Shown one piece after another: positions 22,283 through 34,201 of a stretch of DNA of 64,000 nt. Location of the stretch: positions 2,232,001-2,296,000 of the forward strand of contig NZ_CP009832.1 of the NCBI RefSeq assembly GCF_000959525.1, in the 5' to 3' direction. Each line of letters starts with the position of its first letter. Positions within the stretch are counted from its first letter, which is position 1. The notes below the pieces were generated by a model. It was not told the origin of the DNA. It ran no database searches and was given only the letters and a program-made list of their open reading frames with translations. A program made the translations under genes and the position numbers. The stretch is from Burkholderia multivorans ATCC BAA-247. GTDB lineage: Bacteria; Pseudomonadota; Gammaproteobacteria; Burkholderiales; Burkholderiaceae.

Positions 22283-22762
22283 TCAGAGCAGCTTTTCGAT
22301 ATCCGCGGCGATGTCCTCAGGCTTTGTCGAAGGCGCGTAGCGCTTCACGATGCGCCCGTCGCGGTCGATCAGGAATTTCGTGAAGTTCCACTTGATCGCC
22401 TTCAGGCCGAAGATGCCGGGCGACTCGTCGGTCAGATAGCGATACAGCGGATGCGCGTTCGGACCCTTCACGTCGATCTTCGCGAATATCGGAAACGTGA
22501 CGCCGTAATTGCGCTCGCAGAAGGCGCCGATCTGCTCGGCGTCGCCCGGCTCCTGCTTGCCGAACTGGTTGCAGGGAAAGCCGAGCACGAAAAAGCCGCG
22601 CGCCGCGTAGCGTTCGTACAGCTTCTGCAGCCCCGCGTACTGCGGCGTGAAACCGCACTCGCTCGCGGTATTGACGATCAGGAGCACCTTGCCGCGATAG
22701 ACATCGAGCGTGCTCGGCACACCGGCCAGCGTGTCGGCGCTGAATGTATACAGGGAAGACAT
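22283..22762 (-). CDS. Glutathione peroxidase-family peroxidase
   Basis: Thiol peroxidase of the GPx family that reduces hydroperoxides. The 159-residue protein has the peroxidatic Cys36 in [13 protein letters not shown], the catalytic Gln in [11 protein letters not shown] and the Trp-Asn in [10 protein letters not shown]. Bacterial members with Cys instead of selenocysteine often use thioredoxin rather than glutathione. It lies convergent to cls and divergent from the ABC-F gene. No signal peptide is seen, so it is cytoplasmic. Confidence 0.92.
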   Translation of the reverse strand: MSSLYTFSADTLAGVPSTLDVYRGKVLLIVNTASECGFTPQYAGLQKLYERYAARGFFVLGFPCNQFGKQEPGDAEQIGAFCERNYGVTFPIFAKIDVKGPNAHPLYRYLTDESPGIFGLKAIKWNFTKFLIDRDGRIVKRYAPSTKPEDIAADIEKLL

Positions 22763-22897
22763 CGGGTACTCCTTTGACGAAACCGGACCGACGTGAATGC
22801 TACGGCAAATCGGGCCGTCGCGACATTGGCCGGACGGCCGATGCGTGCGCGAACGGTGCGCAGTCTAGAATAGCGGTTTTGGCCAGTCATTTCCGTC

Positions 22898-24829
<1,932 letters not shown>

Positions 24830-24868
24830 ACGCGGCGCGCCGCCGGCCGGCGGCCGCGCAGCGCCGGT

Positions 24869-25135
24869 TCAGCGCCGCGGCAGCGTATCGCGCGGCAGCT
24901 GCTCGTCGTCGTCCATCAGATGCCGGCGCCCTTCGGTCGGCCGGCGGATCGCCGCGACGACTTCCGCTTCGGTCACATCCTCCGACACGACGCGGCGCGC
25001 GAGACGCCCGTCGTCGTCGATCCATTCGACGATCCGGCATCCGCCGCCCCAGGGCTGGCGAATCGGTTCGGATACGCGGCAGCCGCGCAGGTTGTAAAGA
25101 CGTCCGCCGGGCGCATCCCCATACCGTTTCAACAT
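24869..25135 (-). CDS. Small conserved hypothetical protein, possibly DUF2866-like
   Basis: An 88-residue soluble protein with no recognised enzyme motif. The core reads RVSEPIRQPWGGGCRIVEW, followed by an acidic/basic mix and a charged tail. It resembles small proteins annotated as DUF2866 in Burkholderia; that match is from memory and unverified. The ATG at 25135 was chosen over one ten codons upstream because AAGGGA sits just before it. The stop falls between the convergent ABC-F gene and radA. Confidence 0.6.
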   Translation of the reverse strand: MLKRYGDAPGGRLYNLRGCRVSEPIRQPWGGGCRIVEWIDDDGRLARRVVSEDVTEAEVVAAIRRPTEGRRHLMDDDEQLPRDTLPRR

Positions 25136-25270
25136 AGGTTCCCTTCGCATTGCACGGTTCGACAATCCGGCAAAGGATAGGAAAAAGTCGTGTCCGGCAG
25201 GTTACCGCGGCCTACATATTCTTTACAGCGAATTACGCGACAGATCGCGCCCTGCCGCTCGGCTACGCGG

Positions 25271-26647
25271 TCATTCGAGGCCGCGCACGCGGTCGATCGC
25301 CTGCTCGAGCCGCTCGACCGCCATCACGTTCAGGCCCTCGATCGCCTGCTTGGGCGCGTTCGCCTTCGGAATCAGCGCGGTCGTGAAGCCGAGCTTCGCG
25401 GCCTCGCGCAAGCGCTCCTGCCCGCGCGGCGACGGGCGGATCTCGCCGGCCAGGCCGACTTCGCCGAACACGATCAGCCCCTTCGGCAACGCCTTGTTGC
25501 GCATCGACGAGTGAATCGCGAGCAGCACCGCGAGATCGGCCGCGGGCTCGGCGATCTTCACGCCGCCCACCGCGTTCAGGAACACGTCCTGATCGAAGCA
25601 CGCGATGCCCGCATGCCGGTGCAGCACGGCGAGCAGCATCGCGAGCCGGTTCTGTTCGAGGCCAACCGCGAGCCGGCGCGGATTCGGCACGTGCGCGGTA
25701 TCGACGAGCGCCTGGATTTCGACGAGCAGCGGGCGCGTGCCCTCCTGCGTGACGAGCACGCACGAGCCGGGCACGACCTGCTCGTGCTGCGACAGGAACA
25801 GTGCCGACGGGTTCGCGACGCCGCGCAGCCCGCGCTCGGTCATCGCGAACACGCCGAGTTCGTTGACCGCGCCGAAGCGGTTCTTGAACGCGCGCACGAG
25901 CCGGAACGACGAGTGCGTATCGCCTTCGAAGTACAGCACCGTGTCGACGATGTGCTCGAGCACGCGCGGGCCCGCGAGGTTGCCCTCCTTCGTCACGTGG
26001 CCGACCATGATGATCGCGGTACCCGACTGTTTCGCGATGCGCGTGAGCTGCGCCGCGCACTCGCGCACCTGCGCGACCGAGCCCGGTGCGGAGGTCAGCG
26101 CCTCCGAGTAGACGGTCTGGATCGAGTCGATCACCGCGACGTCGGGCCGCTCCGCGTCGATCGCGGCCTGGATCTTCTCGAGCTGGATCTCGGCCAGCAG
26201 CTTCAGCTCGGCGGCCGGCGCGGCACCGTCGAGCAGCGCGAGTCGTTGCGCGCGCAACGCGATCTGCGCGGCCGATTCCTCGCCGCTGATATAGAGCGCG
26301 CGCCGCTCGCTCGCGATGTCCGCGAGCGACTGCAGCAGCAGCGTCGACTTGCCGATGCCCGGATCGCCGCCGATCAGCACGACGCCGCCCGCGACGAGGC
26401 CGCCGCCGAGCACGCGATCGAATTCGCCGATCCCGGTCGAGAAGCGCGGCACGTCGGCCGCTTCGATGTCGACGAGGCGCTGGACGGGCGCACGTTTCGC
26501 GAGCGACTGGAAGCGATGGGCGCTCGGCGATTCGGCGACCGATTCGACGAGCGTATTCCAGGCCTGGCACGACGGGCACTGCCCCTGCCACTTCGGGGTT
26601 TGTCCGCCGCACTCGCTGCAGACATAGACGGTTTTCTGTTTTGCCAC
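25271..26647 (-). CDS. radA: DNA repair protein RadA
   Basis: Hexameric RecA-like helicase that helps branch migration during recombination. The 458-residue protein has an N-terminal zinc finger (CSECGGQTPKWQGQCPSC), Walker A GGDPGIGKST, the RadA-specific KNRFGAVNELGVF motif and a C-terminal Lon-protease-like domain. The start is GTG at 26647, giving MAKQKTVYVCSECGG. It begins 10 bases after the alr stop, so the two are probably co-transcribed. Confidence 0.96.
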   Translation of the reverse strand: MAKQKTVYVCSECGGQTPKWQGQCPSCQAWNTLVESVAESPSAHRFQSLAKRAPVQRLVDIEAADVPRFSTGIGEFDRVLGGGLVAGGVVLIGGDPGIGKSTLLLQSLADIASERRALYISGEESAAQIALRAQRLALLDGAAPAAELKLLAEIQLEKIQAAIDAERPDVAVIDSIQTVYSEALTSAPGSVAQVRECAAQLTRIAKQSGTAIIMVGHVTKEGNLAGPRVLEHIVDTVLYFEGDTHSSFRLVRAFKNRFGAVNELGVFAMTERGLRGVANPSALFLSQHEQVVPGSCVLVTQEGTRPLLVEIQALVDTAHVPNPRRLAVGLEQNRLAMLLAVLHRHAGIACFDQDVFLNAVGGVKIAEPAADLAVLLAIHSSMRNKALPKGLIVFGEVGLAGEIRPSPRGQERLREAAKLGFTTALIPKANAPKQAIEGLNVMAVERLEQAIDRVRGLE

Positions 26648-26657
26648 GCGCGCGCCC

Positions 26658-27728
26658 TTATTCCGCACGCACCGGCACGCGGGCCGCGACTGCGCACATG
26701 AGCTCGTAGCCGATCGTCCCGCAATGGCGCGCGACGTCGTCGATCGACAGCGCATTGCCCCACAGCTCGACGCGCGCCCCGACGCCGGCCTGCGGACACG
26801 GGGTTAGGTCGACCGTGATCATGTCCATCGAGACGCGCCCGACAATGCGCGTGCGGATGCCGTCGACGATCACCGGCGTGCCTTCGGGCGCGACGCGCGG
26901 ATAGCCGTCCGCGTACCCGCATGCGACGACGCCGATCCGCATCGGCGCGGGCGCGGAGAACGTCGAGCCGTAGCCGATCGCCTGCCCCTTGCCGATCGAT
27001 TGCACCGCGATCAGCTCGGACGACAGCGTCATCGCCGGCTTCAGGCCGGTATCCGCGATATCGGACGACAGCCCCGACGGCGACGCGCCGTACAGCACGA
27101 TCCCGGGCCGCACCCAGTCGAAATGCGTGTCCGGATGCCAGAGCACGGCCGCCGAATTCGCGAGGCAGCGCGCGCCTGCGATGTTCGCCGCGCCGCGCTC
27201 GAAAGTCGCGAGCTGCTCGGCGACGCCGCGCTCGTTGTCGGCATCCGAAAAATGGGTCATCAACGTGATCTGTCCGATGCTCGGACACGCGCGGGCGCGC
27301 TCCCATGCGGCGCGGTATTTCTCCGGCGCGTAGCCGAGCCGGTTCATGCCGCTGTTCATCTTCAACTGCACGTTGACGGGCTTCGACAGCCGCGCGGTTT
27401 CCAGCATCCGCATCTGCTCGTCGTTGTGCACGGTGGTCGTCAGGCTGTAGCGGTCGATCACGTCGATGTCGGTCGAGCGGAAGAAGCCCTCGAGCAGCAG
27501 GATCGGGCCCGCCCAGCCGAGCTCGCGCAGCTTCACGGCTTCGTCGAGATCGAGCAGCCCGAAGCCGTCTGTGCCGCGCAGGCCCGGGAACACGCGCGCG
27601 AGCCCGTGGCCGTACGCGTTGGCCTTGACGACCGCCCAGACTTTGGACGGGCCGGCATAGCGGCGGACGACGGAGAGATTGTTCGCGAGAGCGGCAGTGT
27701 GGATGGTGGCGGAGATCGGGCGCGGCAT
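26658..27728 (-). CDS. alr: Alanine racemase
   Basis: PLP enzyme that makes D-alanine for peptidoglycan. The 356-residue protein has the PLP lysine K35 in [11 protein letters not shown] and the catalytic tyrosine in [10 protein letters not shown], with the RMSMD-like [11 protein letters not shown] motif near the C-terminus. Length is normal. No signal peptide is seen, so this is a cytoplasmic Alr rather than a periplasmic broad-spectrum racemase. It is upstream of radA and divergent from lplT. Confidence 0.96.
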   Translation of the reverse strand: MPRPISATIHTAALANNLSVVRRYAGPSKVWAVVKANAYGHGLARVFPGLRGTDGFGLLDLDEAVKLRELGWAGPILLLEGFFRSTDIDVIDRYSLTTTVHNDEQMRMLETARLSKPVNVQLKMNSGMNRLGYAPEKYRAAWERARACPSIGQITLMTHFSDADNERGVAEQLATFERGAANIAGARCLANSAAVLWHPDTHFDWVRPGIVLYGASPSGLSSDIADTGLKPAMTLSSELIAVQSIGKGQAIGYGSTFSAPAPMRIGVVACGYADGYPRVAPEGTPVIVDGIRTRIVGRVSMDMITVDLTPCPQAGVGARVELWGNALSIDDVARHCGTIGYELMCAVAARVPVRAE

Positions 27729-27946
27729 GGGAAATTTACGTAAAGACGCTTGCGAATCATCAGCTTACCGCGCCTTTTGAGCACCGAAGCCGACAATTTG
27801 CGGAACGATCGGGGAATCTTGCTAGTCCGAACTGCCGTATTTTCGTGTTATAAAGCCGTGCGCACAACCCATTTCGAACGGAATAAGCCGATCGCATACC
27901 TGGCGGCCTACGCGGCCAAGCCGCAGCGACGAAAGCATCGCATCAG

Positions 27947-29254
27947 ATGAAAAAAGGTTTTTACACCATCATGGCCGCGCAGTTTTTCTCGTCGTTGGCC
28001 GACAATGCGCTTCTCATCGCCGCCATCGCCTTGCTGAAAGACCTCCACGCCCCGAACTGGATGACACCGCTGCTCAAGCTGTTCTTCGTGTTGTCCTATG
28101 TGGTGCTCGCGGCGTACGTCGGCGCGTTCGCCGATTCCCGTCCGAAGGGCCGCGTGATGTTCATCACCAATTCGATCAAGGTGGTCGGCTGCCTCATCAT
28201 GCTGTTCGGCGCGCATCCGCTGCTCGCGTACGGCATCGTCGGCTTCGGCGCGGCCGCCTACTCGCCCGCCAAATACGGGATTCTGACCGAGCTGCTGCCG
28301 GCCGACCGGCTCGTCGCCGCGAACGGCTGGATCGAAGGCACGACGGTCAGCTCGATCATCCTCGGTACCGTGCTCGGCGGCGCGCTGATCAGCCCGCACA
28401 TCGCATCGCACGTGATCGCCCACACGCCGTCGTGGATCGGTACGCCGGCCGAAGCGGCGATGGCCATCATCATGGCGCTGTACGTGATCGCCGCGCTGTT
28501 CAACCTGCGCATTCCCGATACCGGCGCGCGCTATCCGAAACAGGAGCGCGGGCCCGTCAAGCTCGTCACCGATTTCGCCGACTGCTTCATGGTGCTCTGG
28601 CGCGACAAGCTCGGCCAGATCTCGCTCGCGGTCACGACGCTGTTCTGGGGCGCCGGTGCGACGCTACAGTTCATCGTGCTGAAATGGGCCGAAGTCTCGC
28701 TCGGCATGACGCTGTCCGAAGGCGCGATCCTGCAGGCCGTGGTCGCGGTCGGCGTCGCGGGCGGCGCGATCGCCGCCGCGGGGCGGATTCCGCTGAAGAA
28801 GTCGCTGACGGTGCTGCCCGTCGGCATCATGATGGGCATCGCGGTGATGCTGATGGCGTTCTACACGCGCGATCTGTTTCCGTCGCACTGGGCGCTGCAC
28901 ATCGGTCATCTGCGCCTGCCCGTGTATCTGATCGTCGCCTACGTGTTCCTGATCGGCGTCGGCGCGCTGTCCGGCTACTTCGTCGTTCCGATGAATGCGC
29001 TGCTGCAGCATCGCGGCCACGTGCTGCTGTCGGCCGGCCATTCGATCGCGGTGCAGAACTTCAACGAGAACCTGTCGGTGCTCGTGATGCTGTGCCTGTA
29101 TGCGGTGCTCGTCTGGCTCGACGTGCCGGTCGGCGTCGTGATCGTGCTGTTCGGCACGTTCGTGTGCCTGACGATGTGGCTCGTGATGCGCCGCCATCAG
29201 GCGAACCAGCGCCAGTTCGATTCGGTCGCGCTGATCGGCGAATCGCGGCACTGA
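27947..29254 (+). CDS. lplT: Lysophospholipid transporter (MFS)
   Basis: Inner-membrane flippase of the major facilitator superfamily that brings lysophospholipids to the inner leaflet for re-acylation. The 435-residue protein has about twelve hydrophobic segments and the LplT-type start [20 protein letters not shown]. In enterobacteria it sits beside the acyltransferase aas; no such gene is visible here. A TATAAA-like -10 near 27849 could drive it. thiD follows after 58 bases. Confidence 0.9.
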   Translation: MKKGFYTIMAAQFFSSLADNALLIAAIALLKDLHAPNWMTPLLKLFFVLSYVVLAAYVGAFADSRPKGRVMFITNSIKVVGCLIMLFGAHPLLAYGIVGFGAAAYSPAKYGILTELLPADRLVAANGWIEGTTVSSIILGTVLGGALISPHIASHVIAHTPSWIGTPAEAAMAIIMALYVIAALFNLRIPDTGARYPKQERGPVKLVTDFADCFMVLWRDKLGQISLAVTTLFWGAGATLQFIVLKWAEVSLGMTLSEGAILQAVVAVGVAGGAIAAAGRIPLKKSLTVLPVGIMMGIAVMLMAFYTRDLFPSHWALHIGHLRLPVYLIVAYVFLIGVGALSGYFVVPMNALLQHRGHVLLSAGHSIAVQNFNENLSVLVMLCLYAVLVWLDVPVGVVIVLFGTFVCLTMWLVMRRHQANQRQFDSVALIGESRH

Positions 29255-29312
29255 CGCTACACTTCCCGTTTCCGTCCGTTCGCGCCGGCCGTCGAGCCGG
29301 CGCGTTGCCATC

Positions 29313-30122
<810 letters not shown>

Positions 30123-30140
30123 GCCCGCGCCGAGGCGCGC

Positions 30141-31115
30141 TCAGCCGGCCAGCGCGGCAAAGGCCTGCGCTCGCGCTGGCCAGTCGTCCGGCACGATGAA
30201 GCCGCGCGCGGTCTCGTACCACGTGCCGTCCGGTTCCGCTTTGTAAACACCGATCAGCGCAGGCGCCGGGCGCTCGGACAGCGCCGCCGGCAACGCGCGC
30301 GTGTCGGCAAACGGCACGGGCGGCGTGCCGGCGTTTGCCACGTTCGCCGCGATCCGCCGCGGCGCGAGCCAGGCGAGCCGCGGCAGGACGCTCCAGGCCG
30401 CGTCCGCCGGCTGCGCGGCGGCCCATTCCGCCCACTGCGCATGCGTGAGCCAGAAGCCGCGCGGATGATCCGGCGCGATGTCGGCCGAGACGGGCGGCAC
30501 CGGTGCGCGATGCGGATAGAACAGCCAGCCCTTCACGAACATCTGCGCATCGGACAAGGGGCCGTAGCCGAGCCGCGCGAAGCCGTCGCGGCGACTCAGC
30601 GTCAGCTGGTGCTCGACGAGCCGGCTGCGTTTGCGATCGAACCGGTCGACGAGATTCGGTCCGACGAAATCGGCCAGCGTCGCACGCTCCCGCACCGGTG
30701 CGCATAGATAGCACTTCACCGCGAGTTCCCAATGCAGGCGTCGGCCGTCCCGTGCATCGACGAGAAAATCGACTTCGCCGAGCGTGTGGCCATGCGTGCG
30801 CAGCGGCAGATTGGCCGCGACGAGCGACAGCGACGGGCCGTGCGCGAGGAAGTATTCGAGCAGGCACTCCGCATAGCGGCCGAGCCGCACAGGGCGCAGC
30901 CCGTCGAGCGCGCGATGCAGTGGCGCGGGCGACGCGTCGAGCGCCGCGAGCCATGCTTCGGCGGCGCTCTGCTCGGCCGCGGTCGACCATGGCTGCGCCA
31001 GCGGCGCGCCGGGCGCGGCGCTCAGCAGGCTCGGACTGGCGAGCAGCCAGCCGAGGTCGCGAACTGCGACGTCGCGCAGCGTATCGACGAAGGCGAACGC
31101 CGCGCGCCCGGTCAT
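30141..31115 (-). CDS. DUF1853-family protein with nuclease-like acidic motif
   Basis: A 324-residue protein whose family I recognise as DUF1853; its function is not established. The visible core is GEVDFLVDARDGRRLHWELA followed by VK, so residues E-x-D and E-x-K lie about 15 apart, as in PD-(D/E)XK nucleases. This is inference, not proof. The C-terminal part is rich in Trp and Pro, with ARGFIVPDDWPARAQ near the end. Its start overlaps the upstream uracil-DNA glycosylase gene by four bases, a coupling that suggests a link to DNA metabolism. It is the last gene of tsaB-rimI-udg-DUF1853. Confidence 0.75.
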   Translation of the reverse strand: MTGRAAFAFVDTLRDVAVRDLGWLLASPSLLSAAPGAPLAQPWSTAAEQSAAEAWLAALDASPAPLHRALDGLRPVRLGRYAECLLEYFLAHGPSLSLVAANLPLRTHGHTLGEVDFLVDARDGRRLHWELAVKCYLCAPVRERATLADFVGPNLVDRFDRKRSRLVEHQLTLSRRDGFARLGYGPLSDAQMFVKGWLFYPHRAPVPPVSADIAPDHPRGFWLTHAQWAEWAAAQPADAAWSVLPRLAWLAPRRIAANVANAGTPPVPFADTRALPAALSERPAPALIGVYKAEPDGTWYETARGFIVPDDWPARAQAFAALAG

Positions 31116-32188
31116 GGCGCGGCCGGCGGCGGCGCGTCGGCAGCAGGCGACGCCGCGAACGTGTCGCGCGCCAGGCACAGGTCCGCCCATGCCTTCGCCT
31201 TGTCCGGCAGGCTGCGCAACAGATACGCGGGGTGGTACGTGACGATCACCGGCACGCCTTCGTAAGCGTGCACGCGGCCGCGCAGCGATGCGATGCTCGC
31301 GTCGGTCTTCAGCAGCGTCTGCGCGGCGAAGCGGCCGAGCGCGACGATCAGCTTCGGCTTGACCAGCGCGACCTGGCGCTGCAGATACGGCTCGCAGCGA
31401 GCGACCTCGTCCGGCTCGGGATTGCGGTTGCCCGGCGGCCGGCACTTGATCACGTTCGCGATGTACACGTTCTCGCCGCGCTGCAGCGACAGCGAGCGCA
31501 GCATGTTGTCGAGCAGCTTGCCGGCCTGACCGACGAACGGCTCGCCCTGCTTGTCCTCGTTTTCGCCCGGCGCCTCGCCGATCAGCATCCAGTCCGCTTC
31601 GCGGTCGCCGACGCCGAATACCGTGTTCGTCCGCTTCTCGCACAGGCGGCAACGCGTGCAGTCGGCCACGCGCGCGGCGAGCGCGTCCCAGTCGAGCATG
31701 GCGACCGGCGCTTCGGCCGCGCGCGGCTCGGCCGCCGTTGCCGAATCGCCGGGCGGCGCGGCGTCGAACCACGCGAAATCGTCGTCGACGGCCGGCGGCA
31801 TGTCGGCGGACGGCGAGGCCGCCTGGGCCGACGCGATCGCCGTGAGCGCGCCGGGCACGTCGTCGGCCGGCTGCGGTGCACGCGGCGTGTCGACAGGATG
31901 GCCATCGGCGACGGGCGCAGTAGCGCGCATCGGCGCGCCTGTCGACGCACCGTCGTCCGCCCGACGCGCGACCGGTTCGGCCGCCTTCTCATGTGCTTCG
32001 CGCGCCGCCGCGGGCCGCGACCGCACCGCGTCCGATGCCGCCGCAACGGTCTCCGCGCCGGCGCCGGCGGCTTCCGACTGCGCCGCGACGGCACCGTCGC
32101 CGGCCGCCGAGCCGCTCGCGCGCTGGCCGCGCCGTACCCAGATCTGCGCGAGGCCCATCTCCTCGAGCGCCGCTTCAGCCCACGCCAT
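31112..32188 (-). CDS. Uracil-DNA glycosylase, iron-sulfur family 4 type
   Basis: Removes uracil from DNA to start base excision repair. The 358-residue protein has an Ala/Pro-rich, probably disordered first half (to about residue 165) and a family 4-type catalytic half. Visible are cysteines for a 4Fe-4S cluster ([11 protein letters not shown] and [19 protein letters not shown]), motif [21 protein letters not shown] and motif B TYHPAYLL. It overlaps rimI by 14 bases upstream and the DUF1853 gene by four bases downstream. The N-terminal extension is longer than in minimal archaeal-type enzymes. Confidence 0.9.
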   Translation of the reverse strand: MAWAEAALEEMGLAQIWVRRGQRASGSAAGDGAVAAQSEAAGAGAETVAAASDAVRSRPAAAREAHEKAAEPVARRADDGASTGAPMRATAPVADGHPVDTPRAPQPADDVPGALTAIASAQAASPSADMPPAVDDDFAWFDAAPPGDSATAAEPRAAEAPVAMLDWDALAARVADCTRCRLCEKRTNTVFGVGDREADWMLIGEAPGENEDKQGEPFVGQAGKLLDNMLRSLSLQRGENVYIANVIKCRPPGNRNPEPDEVARCEPYLQRQVALVKPKLIVALGRFAAQTLLKTDASIASLRGRVHAYEGVPVIVTYHPAYLLRSLPDKAKAWADLCLARDTFAASPAADAPPPAAP

Positions 32189-32672
32189 GCGCGCCTCCGT
32201 CGTTGTTCAGCGTCAGACGCATCACGATCGCGTCCTCCCGGCTGCGATGCCGCGCCGGATAGTAGTTCTTGCGCCGGCCGATCGTCACGAAGCCGAAACG
32301 CTCGTACAGCTGGATCGCGCGCGGATTCGACGGCCGCACTTCGAGCAGCACGCCGTCGAGCCGTTCGGCGCGTGCAATGCGCACGGCTTCGCGCAGCAGC
32401 GCGAGACCGGCGCCCGAGCGCTGCGCGGCGGGCGCGACGCAGAGGTTCAGCAGATGCATCTCGTCGATGACGGGCATCAGCACGCAATAGCCGACGAGCG
32501 TGCCCGTCACGTGACGCAGGCACACGCCGAAATAGCCGTTGCGCAGCGAATCCTCGAAGTTGCCGCGGCTCCACGGGAATTCGTACGCGGCCTGCTCGAT
32601 CGCGACGACTTCGTCGAGATCGGCATCCGTCATCGGCGACAGATAACGGTCGCTCAGCAGGACGCCCGTCAT
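32175..32672 (-). CDS. rimI: Ribosomal protein S18 alanine N-acetyltransferase
   Basis: GNAT enzyme that acetylates the N-terminus of ribosomal protein S18. The 165-residue protein has the RimI regions [18 protein letters not shown], the acetyl-CoA loop [15 protein letters not shown] and [16 protein letters not shown], and ends with the typical [15 protein letters not shown] stretch. It overlaps the tsaB stop by four bases; pairing with tsaB is widely conserved. Confidence 0.94.
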   Translation of the reverse strand: MTGVLLSDRYLSPMTDADLDEVVAIEQAAYEFPWSRGNFEDSLRNGYFGVCLRHVTGTLVGYCVLMPVIDEMHLLNLCVAPAAQRSGAGLALLREAVRIARAERLDGVLLEVRPSNPRAIQLYERFGFVTIGRRKNYYPARHRSREDAIVMRLTLNNDGGAHGVG

Positions 32673-33436
32673 CCCTGCGCCCCGTCCGTGCGCGCTGCGC
32701 GTGCCGCGATCCGCTCGGCCGTCGTCTGCGCGACCTTGTCGCGCACGTATTCCGGCGCAGCCTGATCGGCCGGCACGACACGCCCTGCGCGGAACGCACG
32801 CAGCGCCGCATGCGCGACTGCGAGCGCATGCGGCAGCGCTTCGCCGTCGATCGTCGTCGCGCGCGCGGCCGCGGGCAGCTGCGCGCCGAATGCGGCGGCC
32901 GCGTTGCCGGCGAGCGTAAACGGCGCATCGGGCACGCCGACCGCCGCCGGCGCGTCGAGCGACGCCGGATGCAGTGTGCGCCAGTCGTGCGCCTCGTCGT
33001 CCCAGGCGAAGTCGGCCCAGTACGCTTCGTCCATCCGCGCGTCGAGCGCCGCCAGCACGCGCGTCGTGCCGGGCGCGCGCAGCCGCGCGTGCTCCGCGCA
33101 CGCGAGCAGCGTGCCGATCGGCACGACGGGCAGCCCGCGACCGAACGCGAGGCCCTGTGCAATGCCGGTGGCGGTGCGCAGGCCCGTAAACGAGCCGGGG
33201 CCGGCGCCGAACGCGATCGCGTCGCAGTCGGCGAGCGTAAGGCCGGATTCGGCGAAGAGTTCCTGGAGCGCCGGCAGCACGCGCGTGCTCGACACGGCGC
33301 CCGTCATCTCGTGACGGAACCAGGTTTGCGGGGAAGAAACGGCGGCATCGGCCGGGGCCGAGCGCAGCAGCGCGACCGAGCAGTATTCGGTCGACGTATC
33401 GATGGCGAGGAGCACTGTTTGCGTCATGGCCGACAT
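32669..33436 (-). CDS. tsaB: tRNA threonylcarbamoyladenosine biosynthesis protein TsaB
   Basis: Non-catalytic partner of TsaD in forming t6A37 on ANN-decoding tRNAs. The 255-residue ASKHA-fold protein has the TsaB start [17 protein letters not shown] and the central [20 protein letters not shown] motif. It lacks the metal-binding histidines of TsaD. Two in-frame ATGs (33436 and 33427) are possible and neither has a strong ribosome binding site. It heads the overlapping tsaB-rimI-udg-DUF1853 operon. Confidence 0.93.
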   Translation of the reverse strand: MSAMTQTVLLAIDTSTEYCSVALLRSAPADAAVSSPQTWFRHEMTGAVSSTRVLPALQELFAESGLTLADCDAIAFGAGPGSFTGLRTATGIAQGLAFGRGLPVVPIGTLLACAEHARLRAPGTTRVLAALDARMDEAYWADFAWDDEAHDWRTLHPASLDAPAAVGVPDAPFTLAGNAAAAFGAQLPAAARATTIDGEALPHALAVAHAALRAFRAGRVVPADQAAPEYVRDKVAQTTAERIAARAARTDGAQG

Positions 33437-33582
33437 TGTAATGCGGCGCCCCGCCCTGACGGGCGATCGCGGCCGATCTTCGCGCGCCGGCGGCGCCGTC
33501 GGCGGTTTGGAAGGATCGCTCGACCCTGCGCGACGGCCCGCTTGTTAAGATCGGCCGACTCGAAACCCTTACGGAGACACCG

Positions 33583-33852
33583 ATGAGCGACCTCACCGCC
33601 CGATTCGATCAGGCCCAGATCGACGTGAAGCAACTGACCGAGCGGCCCGGCAATCTGACGCTGCTGCGGCTGTACGCGCTGTTCAAGCAGGCGACCGACG
33701 GCGACGTCCACGGCGACAAGCCCGGCTTCACCGACATCGTCGGCAAATACAAGTACGACGCGTGGGAAGCGTTGAAGGGCACACCGCAGGACACCGCGAA
33801 GCAGCAGTACATCGAACTCGTCGAATCGCTGAAGAACGGCACCGCTTCCTGA
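33583..33852 (+). CDS. Acyl-CoA-binding protein
   Basis: Small four-helix protein that binds long-chain acyl-CoA esters in the cytoplasm. The 89-residue sequence has the ACBP motif LYALFKQATDGDVHGDKPGF and the KYDAWEALKG ligand-binding stretch. The start has GGAG upstream. Such proteins are common in eukaryotes and in a limited set of bacteria, including Burkholderia. It is monocistronic, lying between tsaB (divergent) and the helicase leader. Confidence 0.93.
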   Translation: MSDLTARFDQAQIDVKQLTERPGNLTLLRLYALFKQATDGDVHGDKPGFTDIVGKYKYDAWEALKGTPQDTAKQQYIELVESLKNGTAS

Positions 33853-34201
33853 CCGCCGGCCCTCGGCCTTCAAACCGGTGGCGCAGCGCAGCAAAATTCG
33901 TTACAATGCTGGCTGCGTCACTTCCGCGCTCGGCCTGTAGGCCGCTCCGGCCGGACGCCACGTAGCGTTAAGCTCCAATCCGGTTTAGAACCTGTCCCCT
34001 CCTGCTTCGGCCCTTGCGGTCGTCACTTATCAGGCTGGCGGTCCCGCTCCTGCAGCGCGCCGCACCCAAAACAGCTTCTAATGCCTCGTCCGCCGTCCAT
34101 TCGGCGGATTGCACCCGTTTCCCGATTTGCTCGCTGAATCCGACGACTTGGGTATGCGCGATTGGCGCCGACGTTTCACCCACTGTGTTTCAAGGATTGT
34201 T
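33853..34201 (+). other. Gene-free stretch: probable long 5' leader of the DEAD-box helicase
   Basis: No gene is seen in these 349 bases. A -10-like TACAAT lies at 33902-33907 with only a weak -35, which would give a leader of about 290 bases. A hairpin TCCGCC/GGCGGA lies near 34088-34106. Long leaders are common for cold-inducible RNA helicases; here that is inference. Confidence 0.4.

Noticed and set aside
33968-34183. A 71-codon minus-strand frame in the helicase leader
   Set aside because: No ribosome binding site or family match; its composition is not enough to claim a gene.
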